Of a DNA stretch of 64,000 nucleotides, positions 51,244 to 60,400 are shown in pieces. The stretch is from assembly GCA_027484575.1 (NCBI GenBank), contig JAIXSQ010000015.1, positions 1 to 64,000 of the forward strand, read 5' to 3'. Origin of the DNA: Comamonadaceae bacterium (lineage in GTDB: Bacteria > Pseudomonadota > Gammaproteobacteria > Burkholderiales > Burkholderiaceae_C). Made by a program: the position numbers and the translations under genes. A model generated the notes under the pieces. That model made no database searches and was not told the origin of the DNA. It saw only the letters and a list, made by a program, of their open reading frames with translations. Position 1 is the first letter of the stretch. The number at the start of each line of letters is the position of its first letter.

Positions 51244-52464
51244 TCACCACCGGGCGGCCATCGAATCGGGCGAAAAGCGCGGATCGCGGGTGACCGCGCC
51301 GAGGTCGACGAACTCCATGTCGGCCAGGCTGATCGCGCCCAGTTGCCGGAACAGCGCGTCGTCCCACTGCACGCTGGGCTCGCCCTGCACGTAGAAGTCG
51401 CTGCCGATGTCGGCCACGTACAGGCCGTAGCGCTTGGCCGCGGTGGCGATCGCCTGCGCCTGCGGCGACCAGCTCGCCGGGATCGGGAAGTCGCCGCGCA
51501 GGCGCAGCAGGGCGCCGAAGGGGATGCCGCCGGCGTTCGCGCTGCCCGCCCCGTGCCGGGCCGGCCAGACATGGCTGCTGGCCAGCACCGCATCGCGGAA
51601 GGTCACCCGCAGCGCATGGCGGATCTCGCCGGCCGAGGCCTCGGCCGCCTTGGCCACGAACGGCGTGATGGGCAGGCCGGCGGCGTCGCCGGCGGTCCAG
51701 CCGTCGGGCCGCAGGCTCAGCGAACGCAGGTCCCAGGCCGCCGTGGCCAGCGCATACCACTGGCCGCCCAGCTGGTAGGTGCGGTACGACTCCCACAGGC
51801 GGCAGGCGCCCTGCTCGACCACCAGCAGGTGGCGGTCGCCGCAGCCGGCCGGGTCGTTGCAGGTGCCGTTCTCCAGCTTGGGGCCGCTGCGCGGCACCGG
51901 GAAGCGCCGCGAGGCCGCCGGCACGGCCGCGCAGTTGCGTGCGATCGCATGGCCGCCGGCACCGTCGTCGACCGCGCAATCGCTCTCGTGCGGCCAGCCG
52001 ACCTCGGTGCTGGCCCCCGAGCCGTTGAAGTCGTAGCGCAGGTTGGCCCAGTCGGTGTCGGCGCCGCCCTGCACGAGGTTGACCGGCATGCCGTAGTAGC
52101 TGTTGCGGTCGGCGGGGTTCTCGAAGCGCCACCAGTCGGCGCGGAACGCGGTCGTGGCGCCGACCGAGGCGATCCAGGCCGCGCTGCGCGGGTGCGCGGG
52201 AAAGCGCGCGGTGTCGTCGATGCGGGTGTTGAACACCGCCTGCTCGGGAAACAGCTGGCAGTCGCCCAGCGCGGCGGCCGGTCCGTCGCCGCCGGCGCCG
52301 GCGACGCCCCCGGTGCCGCCGCTGCCCACGCCGGGCGTGCCGCTGAGCGCCACGCCCGTGGCCGTGCCGTCACCGCCGCCGCCACCCCCTCCGCATGCCA
52401 CCAGGCCTGCACCCACGATCGCCGTCCAGGCCAGGGCCCCCAGGGCCAGTCGTCTTGCTCGCAT
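51244..52464 (-). CDS. Hypothetical lipoprotein
   Basis: A 406-residue exported protein with a lipobox (GLVAC near residue 24) and a poly-Gly linker. The domain from about residue 65 on includes LFPEQAVFNTRIDDTARFPAHP, HESDCAVDDGAGGH and QGACRLWESYRTYQLGG. Six or more Cys suggest disulfides. The HLLVVEQGACRLWE region is seen in uncharacterised secreted proteins of soil bacteria. No catalytic motif is recognised. Confidence 0.72.
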   Translation of the reverse strand: MRARRLALGALAWTAIVGAGLVACGGGGGGGDGTATGVALSGTPGVGSGGTGGVAGAGGDGPAAALGDCQLFPEQAVFNTRIDDTARFPAHPRSAAWIASVGATTAFRADWWRFENPADRNSYYGMPVNLVQGGADTDWANLRYDFNGSGASTEVGWPHESDCAVDDGAGGHAIARNCAAVPAASRRFPVPRSGPKLENGTCNDPAGCGDRHLLVVEQGACRLWESYRTYQLGGQWYALATAAWDLRSLSLRPDGWTAGDAAGLPITPFVAKAAEASAGEIRHALRVTFRDAVLASSHVWPARHGAGSANAGGIPFGALLRLRGDFPIPASWSPQAQAIATAAKRYGLYVADIGSDFYVQGEPSVQWDDALFRQLGAISLADMEFVDLGAVTRDPRFSPDSMAARW

Positions 52465-52633
52465 CTGCTGCCGCCTCCTCGCGCGGGCTCATCCGTTCGA
52501 CAAGCGCGGCAGTGTGGGGCGGCTGGGCGGGACACATCCGTTGCGGAATGCAAGAGTTGGGCGCCATGCGTCACGGCGGCCGGCGGGGCGGACCAGTCGG
52601 CATGCCGACGCGGGCCTGCGGGCCCGCGCCGCA

Positions 52634-53581
52634 TCACCTCTTGCCCAGTCCCAGGCGGGCGGCGCCCTCGGTGTAGAGCTTGCCCTTCTCGGCCATGAAG
52701 GCGTCCATCTGCTCGACACCCACGTTCACCAGCTCGAAGCCGGCCTTGGCGGCCAGTTCCTTCATCTCGGGATCGTTGTTCAGCGCGGCCCACAGGTCGG
52801 ACATGCGCTTGCGCGCCTCGGGCGGCGTGGACTTGGGCACGCCGATGCCGCGGTAGGCGCCGTCCACCCAGTCGACCCCCAGCTCCTTGAAGGTGGGCAC
52901 GTCGGGCATGGCGGGGTGGCGCCGCTCCATCGCCACGGCCAGCGGGCGCACGCGGCCCTTGTTGGCGATCGCGAACGGCGTGTACGTCATCGCGCCGTCG
53001 ATCTGCGCACCCAGGATCGAGGTGGCCATGTCGCCGGTGCCCTTGAACGGCACGTACACGGTCTTCACGCCGAAGGCCGCGTTCATGCGCTCGTGCGCCG
53101 CGTGGTTGGCCGAGTTCAGGCCCGAGCCGCCCAGGCTGAGCTTGCCCGGGCTGGCCTTGGCGGTGCGGATGAAGTCCTGGAAGGTCTTGATCGGGCTGGC
53201 CTCGGGCACGACCAGGATGTCGGGGGTGAAGTGGAACCAGAACACCGGCTGCACGTCCTGGGTCTTGTACTGCACCGTGCCTTCGATGGGCTGGAACACG
53301 ATGTGCGGCAGGTTCACGCCCACGACGTTCAGCCCGTCGCCGGGCAGCTGGTTCATCTGCGTCCACATCAGCGCGCCGCCCGCGCCGGCCTTGTACTGGA
53401 TGATGGTCTCCACGGCCGGGCAGCGCTTCTTGAGCACCACCTGCTGGTGGCGCGCCGACAGGTCCGACTCGCCGCCGGGCGGGAAGGCCTGCCAGTACAT
53501 GACGTTCTTGTCCGGGCAGGCCTGGGCCGCGGCGAGCGGCGCGGCCAGCGCGAGGGCCAGGGTGGCGAGCAGCGTCTTCAT
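52634..53581 (-). CDS. Bug-family tripartite tricarboxylate transporter receptor
   Basis: A 315-residue periplasmic solute-binding protein with signal peptide MKTLLATLALALAAPLAAAQ. It keeps the Bug fold (QYKAGAGGALMWTQM, VYVPFKGTGDMATSILGAQIDG, RPLAVAMERRHPAMPDVPTF), though the N-terminal PGG loop is altered (WQAFPPGGESDLSARH). It lies 47 bases behind the tartrate dehydrogenase-like gene in the same direction, which makes a C4-dicarboxylate such as tartrate a plausible ligand. No TctA/TctB membrane genes are in the window. Confidence 0.85.
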   Translation of the reverse strand: MKTLLATLALALAAPLAAAQACPDKNVMYWQAFPPGGESDLSARHQQVVLKKRCPAVETIIQYKAGAGGALMWTQMNQLPGDGLNVVGVNLPHIVFQPIEGTVQYKTQDVQPVFWFHFTPDILVVPEASPIKTFQDFIRTAKASPGKLSLGGSGLNSANHAAHERMNAAFGVKTVYVPFKGTGDMATSILGAQIDGAMTYTPFAIANKGRVRPLAVAMERRHPAMPDVPTFKELGVDWVDGAYRGIGVPKSTPPEARKRMSDLWAALNNDPEMKELAAKAGFELVNVGVEQMDAFMAEKGKLYTEGAARLGLGKR

Positions 53582-53628
53582 GGGATGTCTCCTGTGGTTG
53601 TGCTTGAAGGGACGCGGGAATCGCAAGG

Positions 53629-54696
53629 CTAGCGCGCCGCCAGCCGGCTGCACACCGCCTGCGTGACCTGCGCGGTGGTGGCGCTGCCGCCCAGGTCGCG
53701 GGTGTGCAGCGTCCGGTCGGCGGTGACCGCCTCGATGGCCTGCATCAGGCGGCGCGCGGCTTCGTGTTCGCCCAGGTGCTCGAGCAGCATCACGCAGCTC
53801 CAGAAGGTGCCCACCGGGTTGGCCAGGCCCTGGCCCATGATGTCGAAGGCCGAGCCGTGGATCGGCTCGAACATGCTGGGGTAGCGGCGCTCGGGGTCGA
53901 TGTTGCCGGTGGGCGCGATGCCCAGGCTGCCGGCCAGCGCCGCAGCCAGGTCGCTCAGGATGTCGGCATGCAGGTTGGTGGCCACCACCGTGTCGATGCT
54001 GGCCGGGCGGTTGACCATGCGGGCGGTCATCGCGTCGACCAGTTCCTTGTCCCAGCGCACGTCGGGGAACCCGGTGGCCACCTCGGCCGCGATCTCGTCC
54101 CACATCACCATCGCATGGCGCTGCGCGTTCGACTTGGTCACCACCGTCAGCAGCTTGCGCGGCCGCGACTGCGCCAGCCGGAAGGCGTGGCGGATGATGC
54201 GTTCGACGCCCGCGCGGGTCATCACGCTGACGTCGGTGGCCACCTCGATCGGGTGGCCCTGGTGGGCGCGGCCGCCCACGCCGGCGTACTCGCCCTCGGA
54301 GTTCTCCCGCACGATCACCCAGTCCAGGTCGGCCGGCGCGCAGCGCTTGAGCGGCGCGTCGATGCCCGGGAGGATGCGGGTGGGCCGCACGTTGGCGTAC
54401 TGGTCGAAGCCCTGGCAGATCTTCAGCCGCAGGCCCCACAGCGTCACGTGGTCGGGGATGTGCGGGTCGCCCGCCGAGCCGAACAGGATGGCGTCGTGGC
54501 CGCGCAGCTGGGCCAGGCCGTCGGCCGGCATCATCTCGCCGTGGGCGCGGTACCAGTCGCCGCCCCAGCCGAAGGTGGTGAAGTCGAAGCGGGGGCCGCC
54601 GGCGTCGGCCAGTGCCTGCAGGACCTCTTGGCCTGCGGGCACCACCTCCTTGCCGATGCCGTCCCCGGGAATGCATGCGATGCGGTAGGTCGTCAT
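53629..54696 (-). CDS. Tartrate dehydrogenase/decarboxylase-like enzyme
   Basis: A 355-residue NAD-dependent beta-decarboxylating dehydrogenase of the isopropylmalate/isocitrate family. The start YRIACIPGDGIGKEVVPAG, the Arg-rich substrate site (ANVRPTRILPG, VIVRENSEGEYAGVGG), Lys in VVTKSNAQRH, metal Asp in DILSDLAAALAGSLG and FEPIHGSAFDIMGQ are all visible. The wording and length are closest to TtuC-type tartrate dehydrogenases. It is divergent from a LysR gene and upstream of a Bug receptor. Confidence 0.85.
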   Translation of the reverse strand: MTTYRIACIPGDGIGKEVVPAGQEVLQALADAGGPRFDFTTFGWGGDWYRAHGEMMPADGLAQLRGHDAILFGSAGDPHIPDHVTLWGLRLKICQGFDQYANVRPTRILPGIDAPLKRCAPADLDWVIVRENSEGEYAGVGGRAHQGHPIEVATDVSVMTRAGVERIIRHAFRLAQSRPRKLLTVVTKSNAQRHAMVMWDEIAAEVATGFPDVRWDKELVDAMTARMVNRPASIDTVVATNLHADILSDLAAALAGSLGIAPTGNIDPERRYPSMFEPIHGSAFDIMGQGLANPVGTFWSCVMLLEHLGEHEAARRLMQAIEAVTADRTLHTRDLGGSATTAQVTQAVCSRLAAR

Positions 54697-54783
54697 GCCC
54701 GGATGGTGGACCCGGGGGTCGCCAAGAATCGCCGCCGGATGCAAGGCATTCTTCACCTGCGGCTCACCAATCACAATCGCGGC

Positions 54784-55707
54784 ATGCGCGCCTCCGCCTC
54801 CGCCACGGCCTCGGCCGACATGCACTTCTTCAGCCTGCTGGTGCGCAGCGGCAGCCTCACGGCGGCCGCGCGCGAACTGCAGGTCACGCCGCCGGCGGTG
54901 AGCAAGCGGCTGGCCCAGCTCGAGCAGCGGCTGGGCGTGCGGCTGCTGGGCCGCACCACCCGGCGCATGGCGCCCACCGCCGAGGGCGAGGCCTACCTGG
55001 CGCAGGCGCGCCGCATCCTGGGCGAGATCGAGGAGGTCGAGCGGCAGCTGCGCGGCGCGGCCGAGCAGCCGGCCGGCTTGCTGCGGGTGAACGCCACGCT
55101 GGGGTTCGGCCGCATGCACGTGGCGCCGCTGATCGCCGGCTTCGCGCGCGCCCATCCGCAGGTGCAGGTGCAGCTGCAGCTGTCGGTGAACCCGCCGCCG
55201 GTGTCGCAGGACGCCTGGGACGTCTGCGTGTGCTTCGGCGAGCCGCCCGATGCCCGCGTGGCGGCGCGGCTGCTGGCGCCCAACCGGCGGCTGCTGGTCG
55301 CCTCGCCCGGCTACCTGCACCGGCACGGCGTGCCGCGCGATCCCGCCGACCTGGCGCGCCACCAGGCCATCGGCATCCGGCAGGGCGACGAGGGCGCGGG
55401 CGTGTGGCGCCTGCGCGCCGGCCGGCGCAGCGAGACGGTCAAGGTGCAGGCGGCGCTGACCACCAACGACGGCGAGATCGCGGTGCAGTGGGCGCTGGCC
55501 GGCCTGGGCATCGTGCTGCGGGCCGAGTGGGACGTGCAGCGCTACCTGGCCAGCGGCCGGCTGCGCCAGGTGCTGCCCCAGTGGCAGGCGCCGCCGGCCG
55601 ACATCTGGGCCATCTGCCCGGCCGAGGCGCAGAAGGCCGCCCGCGTGCGCGCCTTCATGGACCACCTGGCGGCGCACTTCGGCAGCGCGACGCCGTCGAC
55701 CGCCTGA
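54784..55707 (+). CDS. LysR-family transcriptional regulator
   Basis: A 307-residue LysR regulator: winged helix MHFFSLLVRSGSLTAAAREL...VTPPAVSKRLAQLEQRLG (residues 13-55), then a linker helix and a periplasmic-binding-like effector domain. It is divergent from the tartrate dehydrogenase-like gene across 87 bases, so it probably controls that gene and the receptor. Confidence 0.9.
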   Translation: MRASASATASADMHFFSLLVRSGSLTAAARELQVTPPAVSKRLAQLEQRLGVRLLGRTTRRMAPTAEGEAYLAQARRILGEIEEVERQLRGAAEQPAGLLRVNATLGFGRMHVAPLIAGFARAHPQVQVQLQLSVNPPPVSQDAWDVCVCFGEPPDARVAARLLAPNRRLLVASPGYLHRHGVPRDPADLARHQAIGIRQGDEGAGVWRLRAGRRSETVKVQAALTTNDGEIAVQWALAGLGIVLRAEWDVQRYLASGRLRQVLPQWQAPPADIWAICPAEAQKAARVRAFMDHLAAHFGSATPSTA

Positions 55708-55710
55708 GGC

Positions 55711-56619
55711 TCAGGCGGGCGCGCCCGCCATGCCGGCGGCGGCCTGCCACAGCGACTCGGCCGCCGGGCCGCCGCCGGGCAGCCCGCGCCACAGGCGCAC
55801 GTCCAGCGGCACCTCCCAGTCGGCGCCGCCCGCGGGCACCAGCCGGCCGGCCGCCAGGTCGGCCTCGACCAGCGACGCGGGCAGCCAGGCCACGCCCCGG
55901 CCTTCCAGCGCGAGCGGCCGCAGCACCGACGCCAGGTGCGCCGTCACCACCGGCTGGGCCGACGCGCCGTCCAGCCGAGGCCCCAGGGTGGCGCGCCACA
56001 GCCGGCCCAGGCCCGATTCGTCGCTGTAGCGCAGCAGCGGCACGGCACCGGCGCCGCCCAGCGCGTGGCGGGGTCGGCCGGCGGCATCCCGTGCCGCCAC
56101 CGGCACCAGCCGGTCGGCGCCGATGCGCAGCCAGGCGCAGCCGGCCGCCTCGAGCGGGCCGCGCACCGCCGGATGCGCATGCGCCACGACGAAGTGCACC
56201 TGCCCCGTGGCCACCAGGGCCTCGCAGCGCTCCAGCACGTCGGAGACCAGCTGCAGCGGACCGAGGGCGATGCGCTCCTCCAGCCCGCGCAGCCATCCCG
56301 GCACGAAGGTGAACGACAGCGCATGGGTGGCGGCGATGCGCAGCGGACCGGCCTGGGCCTGCGCCACGGCGGCGGCCTCGGCCGGCAGCCGCAGCGTGCG
56401 CGCCAGCAGCTCGGTGGCCACGTCGCGGAACCAGGTTCCCACCTCGGTCAGCCGCGCGGGCTGGGCCGAGCGGTCGACCAGCGGCTGGCCGATCCAGTCC
56501 TCCAGCGCGCGGATGCGGCGGCTGAACGCGGGCTGCGAGCTGTGCCGCCGCGCGGCGGCGCGCGAGAAGTTGCCGGTCTCGGCCAGCGCCAGGAAGTCTT
56601 CGAGCCAGGTGGGGTTCAC
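55711..56619 (-). CDS. LysR-family transcriptional regulator
   Basis: A 302-residue LysR regulator beginning WLEDFLALAETGNFSRAAAR with helix-turn-helix SSQPAFSRRIRALEDWIG and effector domain. The GTG at 56619 fits the family start. It is divergent from the D-tartrate dehydratase gene across 117 bases and convergent with the other LysR gene (3 bases apart). It is the natural candidate to regulate the dehydratase operon. Confidence 0.9.
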   Translation of the reverse strand: MNPTWLEDFLALAETGNFSRAAARRHSSQPAFSRRIRALEDWIGQPLVDRSAQPARLTEVGTWFRDVATELLARTLRLPAEAAAVAQAQAGPLRIAATHALSFTFVPGWLRGLEERIALGPLQLVSDVLERCEALVATGQVHFVVAHAHPAVRGPLEAAGCAWLRIGADRLVPVAARDAAGRPRHALGGAGAVPLLRYSDESGLGRLWRATLGPRLDGASAQPVVTAHLASVLRPLALEGRGVAWLPASLVEADLAAGRLVPAGGADWEVPLDVRLWRGLPGGGPAAESLWQAAAGMAGAPA

Positions 56620-56736
56620 GGGCGGTTCGTCCGGTGCATGGGACGGTCGACAATCAGCATTGGACGGGCGGGTGGGGCCGGGCGACCATCCGGCCCGCCG
56701 TCCCGGCAACCGTCCCGACCCAGCGAAGATACCCCA

Positions 56737-57900
56737 ATGAAGATCGTCGACATCCGCGAGCAGACCTGCCCCATCGCCTCGCCCATCCGCAACGCCTACA
56801 TCGACTTCAGCAAGATGACCCTCAGCCTCGTGGCGGTGGTCACCGACGTCGTGCGCGACGGCAAGCCGGTGGTGGGCTACGGGTTCAACTCCAACGGCCG
56901 CTACGGCCAGGGCGCCCTGATGCGCGAGCGCTTCATCCCGCGCGTGCTGCAGGCCGACCCGGCCTCGCTGCTGGACGCGGCCGGCACCAACCTCGACCCG
57001 CACAAGGTCTGGGCGACCATGTTCACCAACGAGAAGCCCGGCGGCCACGGCGAGCGCTCGGTGGCCATGGGCACCATCGACATGGCGATCTGGGACGCGG
57101 TGGCCAAGATCGCCGGCAAGCCGCTGTACCAGCTGCTGGCCGAGCGCTACGGCACCGGCCAGGCCAACCGCAAGGTGTTCGTCTACGCCGCCGGCGGCTA
57201 CTACTACCCCGGCAAGGACGACCGCCAGCTGCAGGACGAGATGCGCAGCTACCTGGACCGCGGCTACACGGTGGTCAAGATGAAGATCGGCGGCGCCCCG
57301 CTGGCCGAGGACCAGCGCCGCATCGAGTCGGTGCTGTCCATCCTGCCGGCGGGCTGCCGGCTGGCGGTCGATGCCAACGGCCGCTTCGACATGGACACCG
57401 CGATCGCGTACGCCAAGGCGCTGAACCCCTACGACCTGTTCTGGTACGAGGAGGCCGGCGACCCGCTGGACTACGAGCTGCAGGCCGTGCTGCGCAACTA
57501 CTACGACAAGCCCATGGCCACCGGCGAGAACCTGTTCTCGATGCAGGACGCGCGCAACCTGGTGCGCCACGGCGGCATGCGGCCCGACCGCGACTGGCTG
57601 CAGTTCGACTGCGCGCTCAGCTACGGCCTGGTCGAGTACCTGCGCACGCTGGACATGCTGCGCCAGCACGGCTGGTCGCCGGCGCGCTGCATCCCGCACG
57701 GCGGGCACCAGATGTCGCTGGCCATCGCCGCCGGCCTGGGCCTGGGCGGCAACGAGAGCTACCCCGACCTGTTCCAGCCGTTCGGCGGCTTCCCCGACGG
57801 CGTGCGCGTGGAGCAGGGCCACGTCACGCTGCCCGAGCTGCCGGGCATCGGCTTCGAGGGCAAGTCCGACCTGATCCGCGTGATGCGGGAGCTGGCATGA
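56737..57900 (+). CDS. tarD: D-tartrate dehydratase (enolase superfamily)
   Basis: A 387-residue enolase-superfamily enzyme that removes water from D-tartrate to give oxaloacetate. The N-terminal cap includes SPIRNAYIDFSKM and GYGFNSNGRYGQG; the barrel shows the Lys base in VVKMKIGGAP (KxK), metal acids in LAVDANGRFD, FWYEEAGDPLDYEL and TGENLF, and the His of CIPHGGHQMSL. These match the characterised Bradyrhizobium enzyme as I recall it. It is followed by an overlapping zinc-ribbon gene and a Bug receptor. Confidence 0.92.
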   Translation: MKIVDIREQTCPIASPIRNAYIDFSKMTLSLVAVVTDVVRDGKPVVGYGFNSNGRYGQGALMRERFIPRVLQADPASLLDAAGTNLDPHKVWATMFTNEKPGGHGERSVAMGTIDMAIWDAVAKIAGKPLYQLLAERYGTGQANRKVFVYAAGGYYYPGKDDRQLQDEMRSYLDRGYTVVKMKIGGAPLAEDQRRIESVLSILPAGCRLAVDANGRFDMDTAIAYAKALNPYDLFWYEEAGDPLDYELQAVLRNYYDKPMATGENLFSMQDARNLVRHGGMRPDRDWLQFDCALSYGLVEYLRTLDMLRQHGWSPARCIPHGGHQMSLAIAAGLGLGGNESYPDLFQPFGGFPDGVRVEQGHVTLPELPGIGFEGKSDLIRVMRELA

Positions 57901-58292
57901 GCCTGCCCCTGCTGACCGCCGGGGACCTGCGGCGCATGGGGGCGCAGGCCCCGCAACCGGCCGGTGGCGGCCGCTGCCCGGCCTGCGGCGGCCTGGACTG
58001 CCCCGGCTGGGAGGCGCTGCCCGGCGGCTTCGACGCCGAGGTGCTGGAGCCGGTGGGCACGCTGCGCGATCCCGACCTGTACGAGCCCACGTACGAGGAG
58101 CACCATCCCGGCGGCACCCGCACCTGGGACGCGGCCGCGCCCATCGCGCCGCGCTCGCACCCGTACAACCGCAGCGAAGCCTGGCGCTGCCGCACCTGCC
58201 ACCGCGCCTTCCTGCGCTGGACCGAGGTCGGCGGCTACTACCGCGAGGACCGCATCCGCGCGCTCGACCCGGCGCTGGTCGTGGACGCCTGA
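57897..58292 (+). CDS. Zinc-ribbon protein coupled to D-tartrate dehydratase
   Basis: A 131-residue protein of unknown function. Two Cys pairs (CPACGG near residue 28 with C at DCPGW, and RCRTC near residue 98) suggest a zinc site; the middle part is acidic and aromatic (DLYEPTYEEHHPGG). Its ATG overlaps the tarD stop (ATGA). The tight coupling points to a role with the dehydratase, but nothing in the sequence gives it. Confidence 0.75.
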   Translation: MSLPLLTAGDLRRMGAQAPQPAGGGRCPACGGLDCPGWEALPGGFDAEVLEPVGTLRDPDLYEPTYEEHHPGGTRTWDAAAPIAPRSHPYNRSEAWRCRTCHRAFLRWTEVGGYYREDRIRALDPALVVDA

Positions 58293-58409
58293 GCCTGCCG
58301 CCCGCGCCGCGGCCCCGGGTTGACCCCCGCCGCGGGCGCAGGCCGCTGGGCGATACTCGCCGCGCGCGGCCGGGGGACGGCCGCCGTGTCCATCCCGAGG
58401 AGACTTCCC

Positions 58410-59378
58410 ATGCGTTTGCCCAGCCGCTGGCTGGCCGTCCTGGCCGCCGCGTTCACCGCCGTGGGCGCTGCCCATGCGCAGCCCTACCCGAACAAGCCCA
58501 TCAAGGTGGTCGTGCCGTTCGCGGCCGGCAGCGCCACCGACCAGATCGCGCGCGCCTTCACCACCAAGATGGCCGAGTCCCTGGGCCAGCCGTTCGTGAT
58601 CGACAACAAGCCGGGCGTCAACGGCATGCTGGGCGCCGATGCGGTGGCCAAGGCCACGCCCGACGGCTACACGATCATGGTCGGCACCAACAGCACGAAC
58701 GCGGCGCTCAAGAGCCTGATGAAGAGGCTGCCGTACGACCAGGACAACGCCTTCGCGCCGATCGCCTACCTGGGCCAGGTGCCGCTCATCGTCGCCGTGC
58801 ACAACGAGTTCCCGGCCAGGACGCTCAAGGAGCTGGTCGACCTGGCCAAGGCCAAGCCCGGGCAGGTCACCTTCGCCAGCGCCAGCACCTCGCAGCTGGT
58901 GTCCTCCGAGATGCTGGCCAGCATGGCCGGCGTCCAGCTGACCAACGTCCCGTACAAGAGCGGCCCCGCGGCGATGACCGACCTCATCGGCGGCCAAGTC
59001 AACATGTTCGCCGCCGACTTCGCGGTGATGCTGCCGCAGGTGCAGGGCGGCAAGGTCCGCGGCCTGGCCGTCACCTCGTCGCGCCGCTCGCCGGCCGTGC
59101 CGAACATCCCCACGGTGAACGAGGCGCTGGGCCTGAAGGACTACGAACTCATCGCGTACTTCGCGGCCTTCGCGCCGGCCGGCACGCCGCCCGAGGTGAT
59201 CCGGCGCCTGAACGAGGCCTTCAACGCCGCGGCCAACAGCAAGGACGTGCAGGAGAAGTTCGCGCCCATCGGCTTCAGCGTCGAGCCGGGCACGCCCGAA
59301 GCGCTGGCCCAGCGCACCCGCGCCGAGACGGCCAAGTGGGCCAAGGCGATCCGCGACGCGAAGATCGAGCCGCAATAA
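58410..59378 (+). CDS. Bug-family tripartite tricarboxylate transporter receptor
   Basis: A 322-residue periplasmic solute-binding protein: signal peptide (MRLPSRWLAVLAAAFTAVGA, cut at AHA-QPYP), the mature start YPNKPIKVVVPFAAGSATDQIAR typical of Bug proteins, the ligand loop GADAVAKATPDGYTIM, and VPYKSGPAAMTDLIGGQVNMF. The conserved ligand-ordering Asp is in SATDQ. GAGGAG precedes the ATG. Position behind tarD suggests tartrate or a related acid as ligand. Confidence 0.92.
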   Translation: MRLPSRWLAVLAAAFTAVGAAHAQPYPNKPIKVVVPFAAGSATDQIARAFTTKMAESLGQPFVIDNKPGVNGMLGADAVAKATPDGYTIMVGTNSTNAALKSLMKRLPYDQDNAFAPIAYLGQVPLIVAVHNEFPARTLKELVDLAKAKPGQVTFASASTSQLVSSEMLASMAGVQLTNVPYKSGPAAMTDLIGGQVNMFAADFAVMLPQVQGGKVRGLAVTSSRRSPAVPNIPTVNEALGLKDYELIAYFAAFAPAGTPPEVIRRLNEAFNAAANSKDVQEKFAPIGFSVEPGTPEALAQRTRAETAKWAKAIRDAKIEPQ

Positions 59379-59417
59379 GGCCGGCGCGCTGCGCGCGCAT
59401 CGGCTGAAAGCAGCAGG

Positions 59418-59440
59418 AACGGGCCCTTCGGGGCCCGTTT
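59418..59440 (+). terminator. Terminator of the tartrate operon
   Basis: The perfect 9-bp stem AACGGGCCC / GGGCCCGTT with a TTCG tetraloop is followed by a short T run. It lies 40 bases past the Bug receptor stop. Confidence 0.85.
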
Positions 59441-59484
59441 GTCGTGGAGCAGGCGCTCGCCGCGTCACGGATGTGTTCACGACT

Positions 59485-59501
59485 TGAAACAGTCGGTTTC
59501 A
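59485..59501. promoter_or_regulatory. Inverted repeat upstream of the protease cluster
   Basis: TGAAAC-AGTCG-GTTTCA is a perfect 6-bp inverted repeat in the 250-base region before the protease gene. It could be an operator. Confidence 0.35.
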
Positions 59502-59637
59502 GTCGTTGCGGGGTAGCGGGTGCGGCTGTGAAATCGTTCACGCGCCCGCCAGCCCTCCCCAGCGCTTCACTCGAAGAGGACGACCGCGCACTTCCACGCC
59601 GGGACCTGCCGCCCGGCCTTGCCAGGGAGGCCCGTCC

Positions 59638-60330
59638 ATGCTGCCGTTCCGTCTTGCCTTGCCGAGCCGCCGCCACCGTGCGGCGCCGCTCGCCGCCGCG
59701 CTGCTGGCGCTGGCTGCGCTCGCCGCGCCGCCGGTCCGTGCCGGCCTGCCGTGCGAGCCCGCCGCCACCGCAGCCGAGCCCGCGGGGGCCCCGTGCCGCC
59801 TCGGCCTGCCTGCCGACCTGCTGGCGGCGCTGGCGCAACCGCAGCGCGCCAGCCAGTGGTGCTGGGCGGCCAGCGTCAGCATGCTGCTGGGGCGCTACGG
59901 CCTGCGGGTGCCGCAGGAGGACGTGGTGCGGGCCTGGTACGGCAGCGCGGTGAACGTCGGCGTGGGCCAGGCGGCCCTGGGCGAGCTGCTGCGGCGCACC
60001 TGGCGCGACGGCCGAGGCCGCGGGGTGCGCACGCACTACGCCGCGGTGCCCCCCACCCCGGCGGGCCTGGCGCACCCGGCCGTGCTCGCGGAGCTGGCGG
60101 GCGGCCGGCCGGTGCTGGTCGGCGTGCGCGGCCATGCGGTGCTGCTGGTGGCCGTCGAGGTGACGCGCGAGCGCGGCGGCGCCCCGCGGCTGCTGCGCGC
60201 GACCGTGCTGGACCCGGCGCTGGCAGGCGGCCTGCGCACGCTGGCCGCCGACGAGGCCGAGTTCGTCGCCACCGTCGACGTGCGGCCGCTGGTCGAGGGC
60301 GTGCCCGAGCCGCAGCTGGCCGCCCGCTGA
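59638..60330 (+). CDS. Secreted papain-like cysteine protease
   Basis: A 230-residue exported protein: signal peptide near residues 1-40 (RHRAAPLAAALLALAALAAPP), then a papain-like C39/C70 (AvrRpt2-type) domain. The catalytic Cys is in ASQWCWAASVSMLLGRYG near residue 80, the His in VRGHAVLLVAVEV near 180, and an Asp/Asn in TVLDPAL. The ATG after GGGAGG was chosen. It heads a group of three exported proteins. Confidence 0.78.
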   Translation: MLPFRLALPSRRHRAAPLAAALLALAALAAPPVRAGLPCEPAATAAEPAGAPCRLGLPADLLAALAQPQRASQWCWAASVSMLLGRYGLRVPQEDVVRAWYGSAVNVGVGQAALGELLRRTWRDGRGRGVRTHYAAVPPTPAGLAHPAVLAELAGGRPVLVGVRGHAVLLVAVEVTRERGGAPRLLRATVLDPALAGGLRTLAADEAEFVATVDVRPLVEGVPEPQLAAR

Positions 60331-60400
60331 GCCGCCGTCGCACAGCGGCTTGCGGCGCGCGCGCACGCGGGCGCCTGGCCAGGCCGGCCACGCTCGGTGC

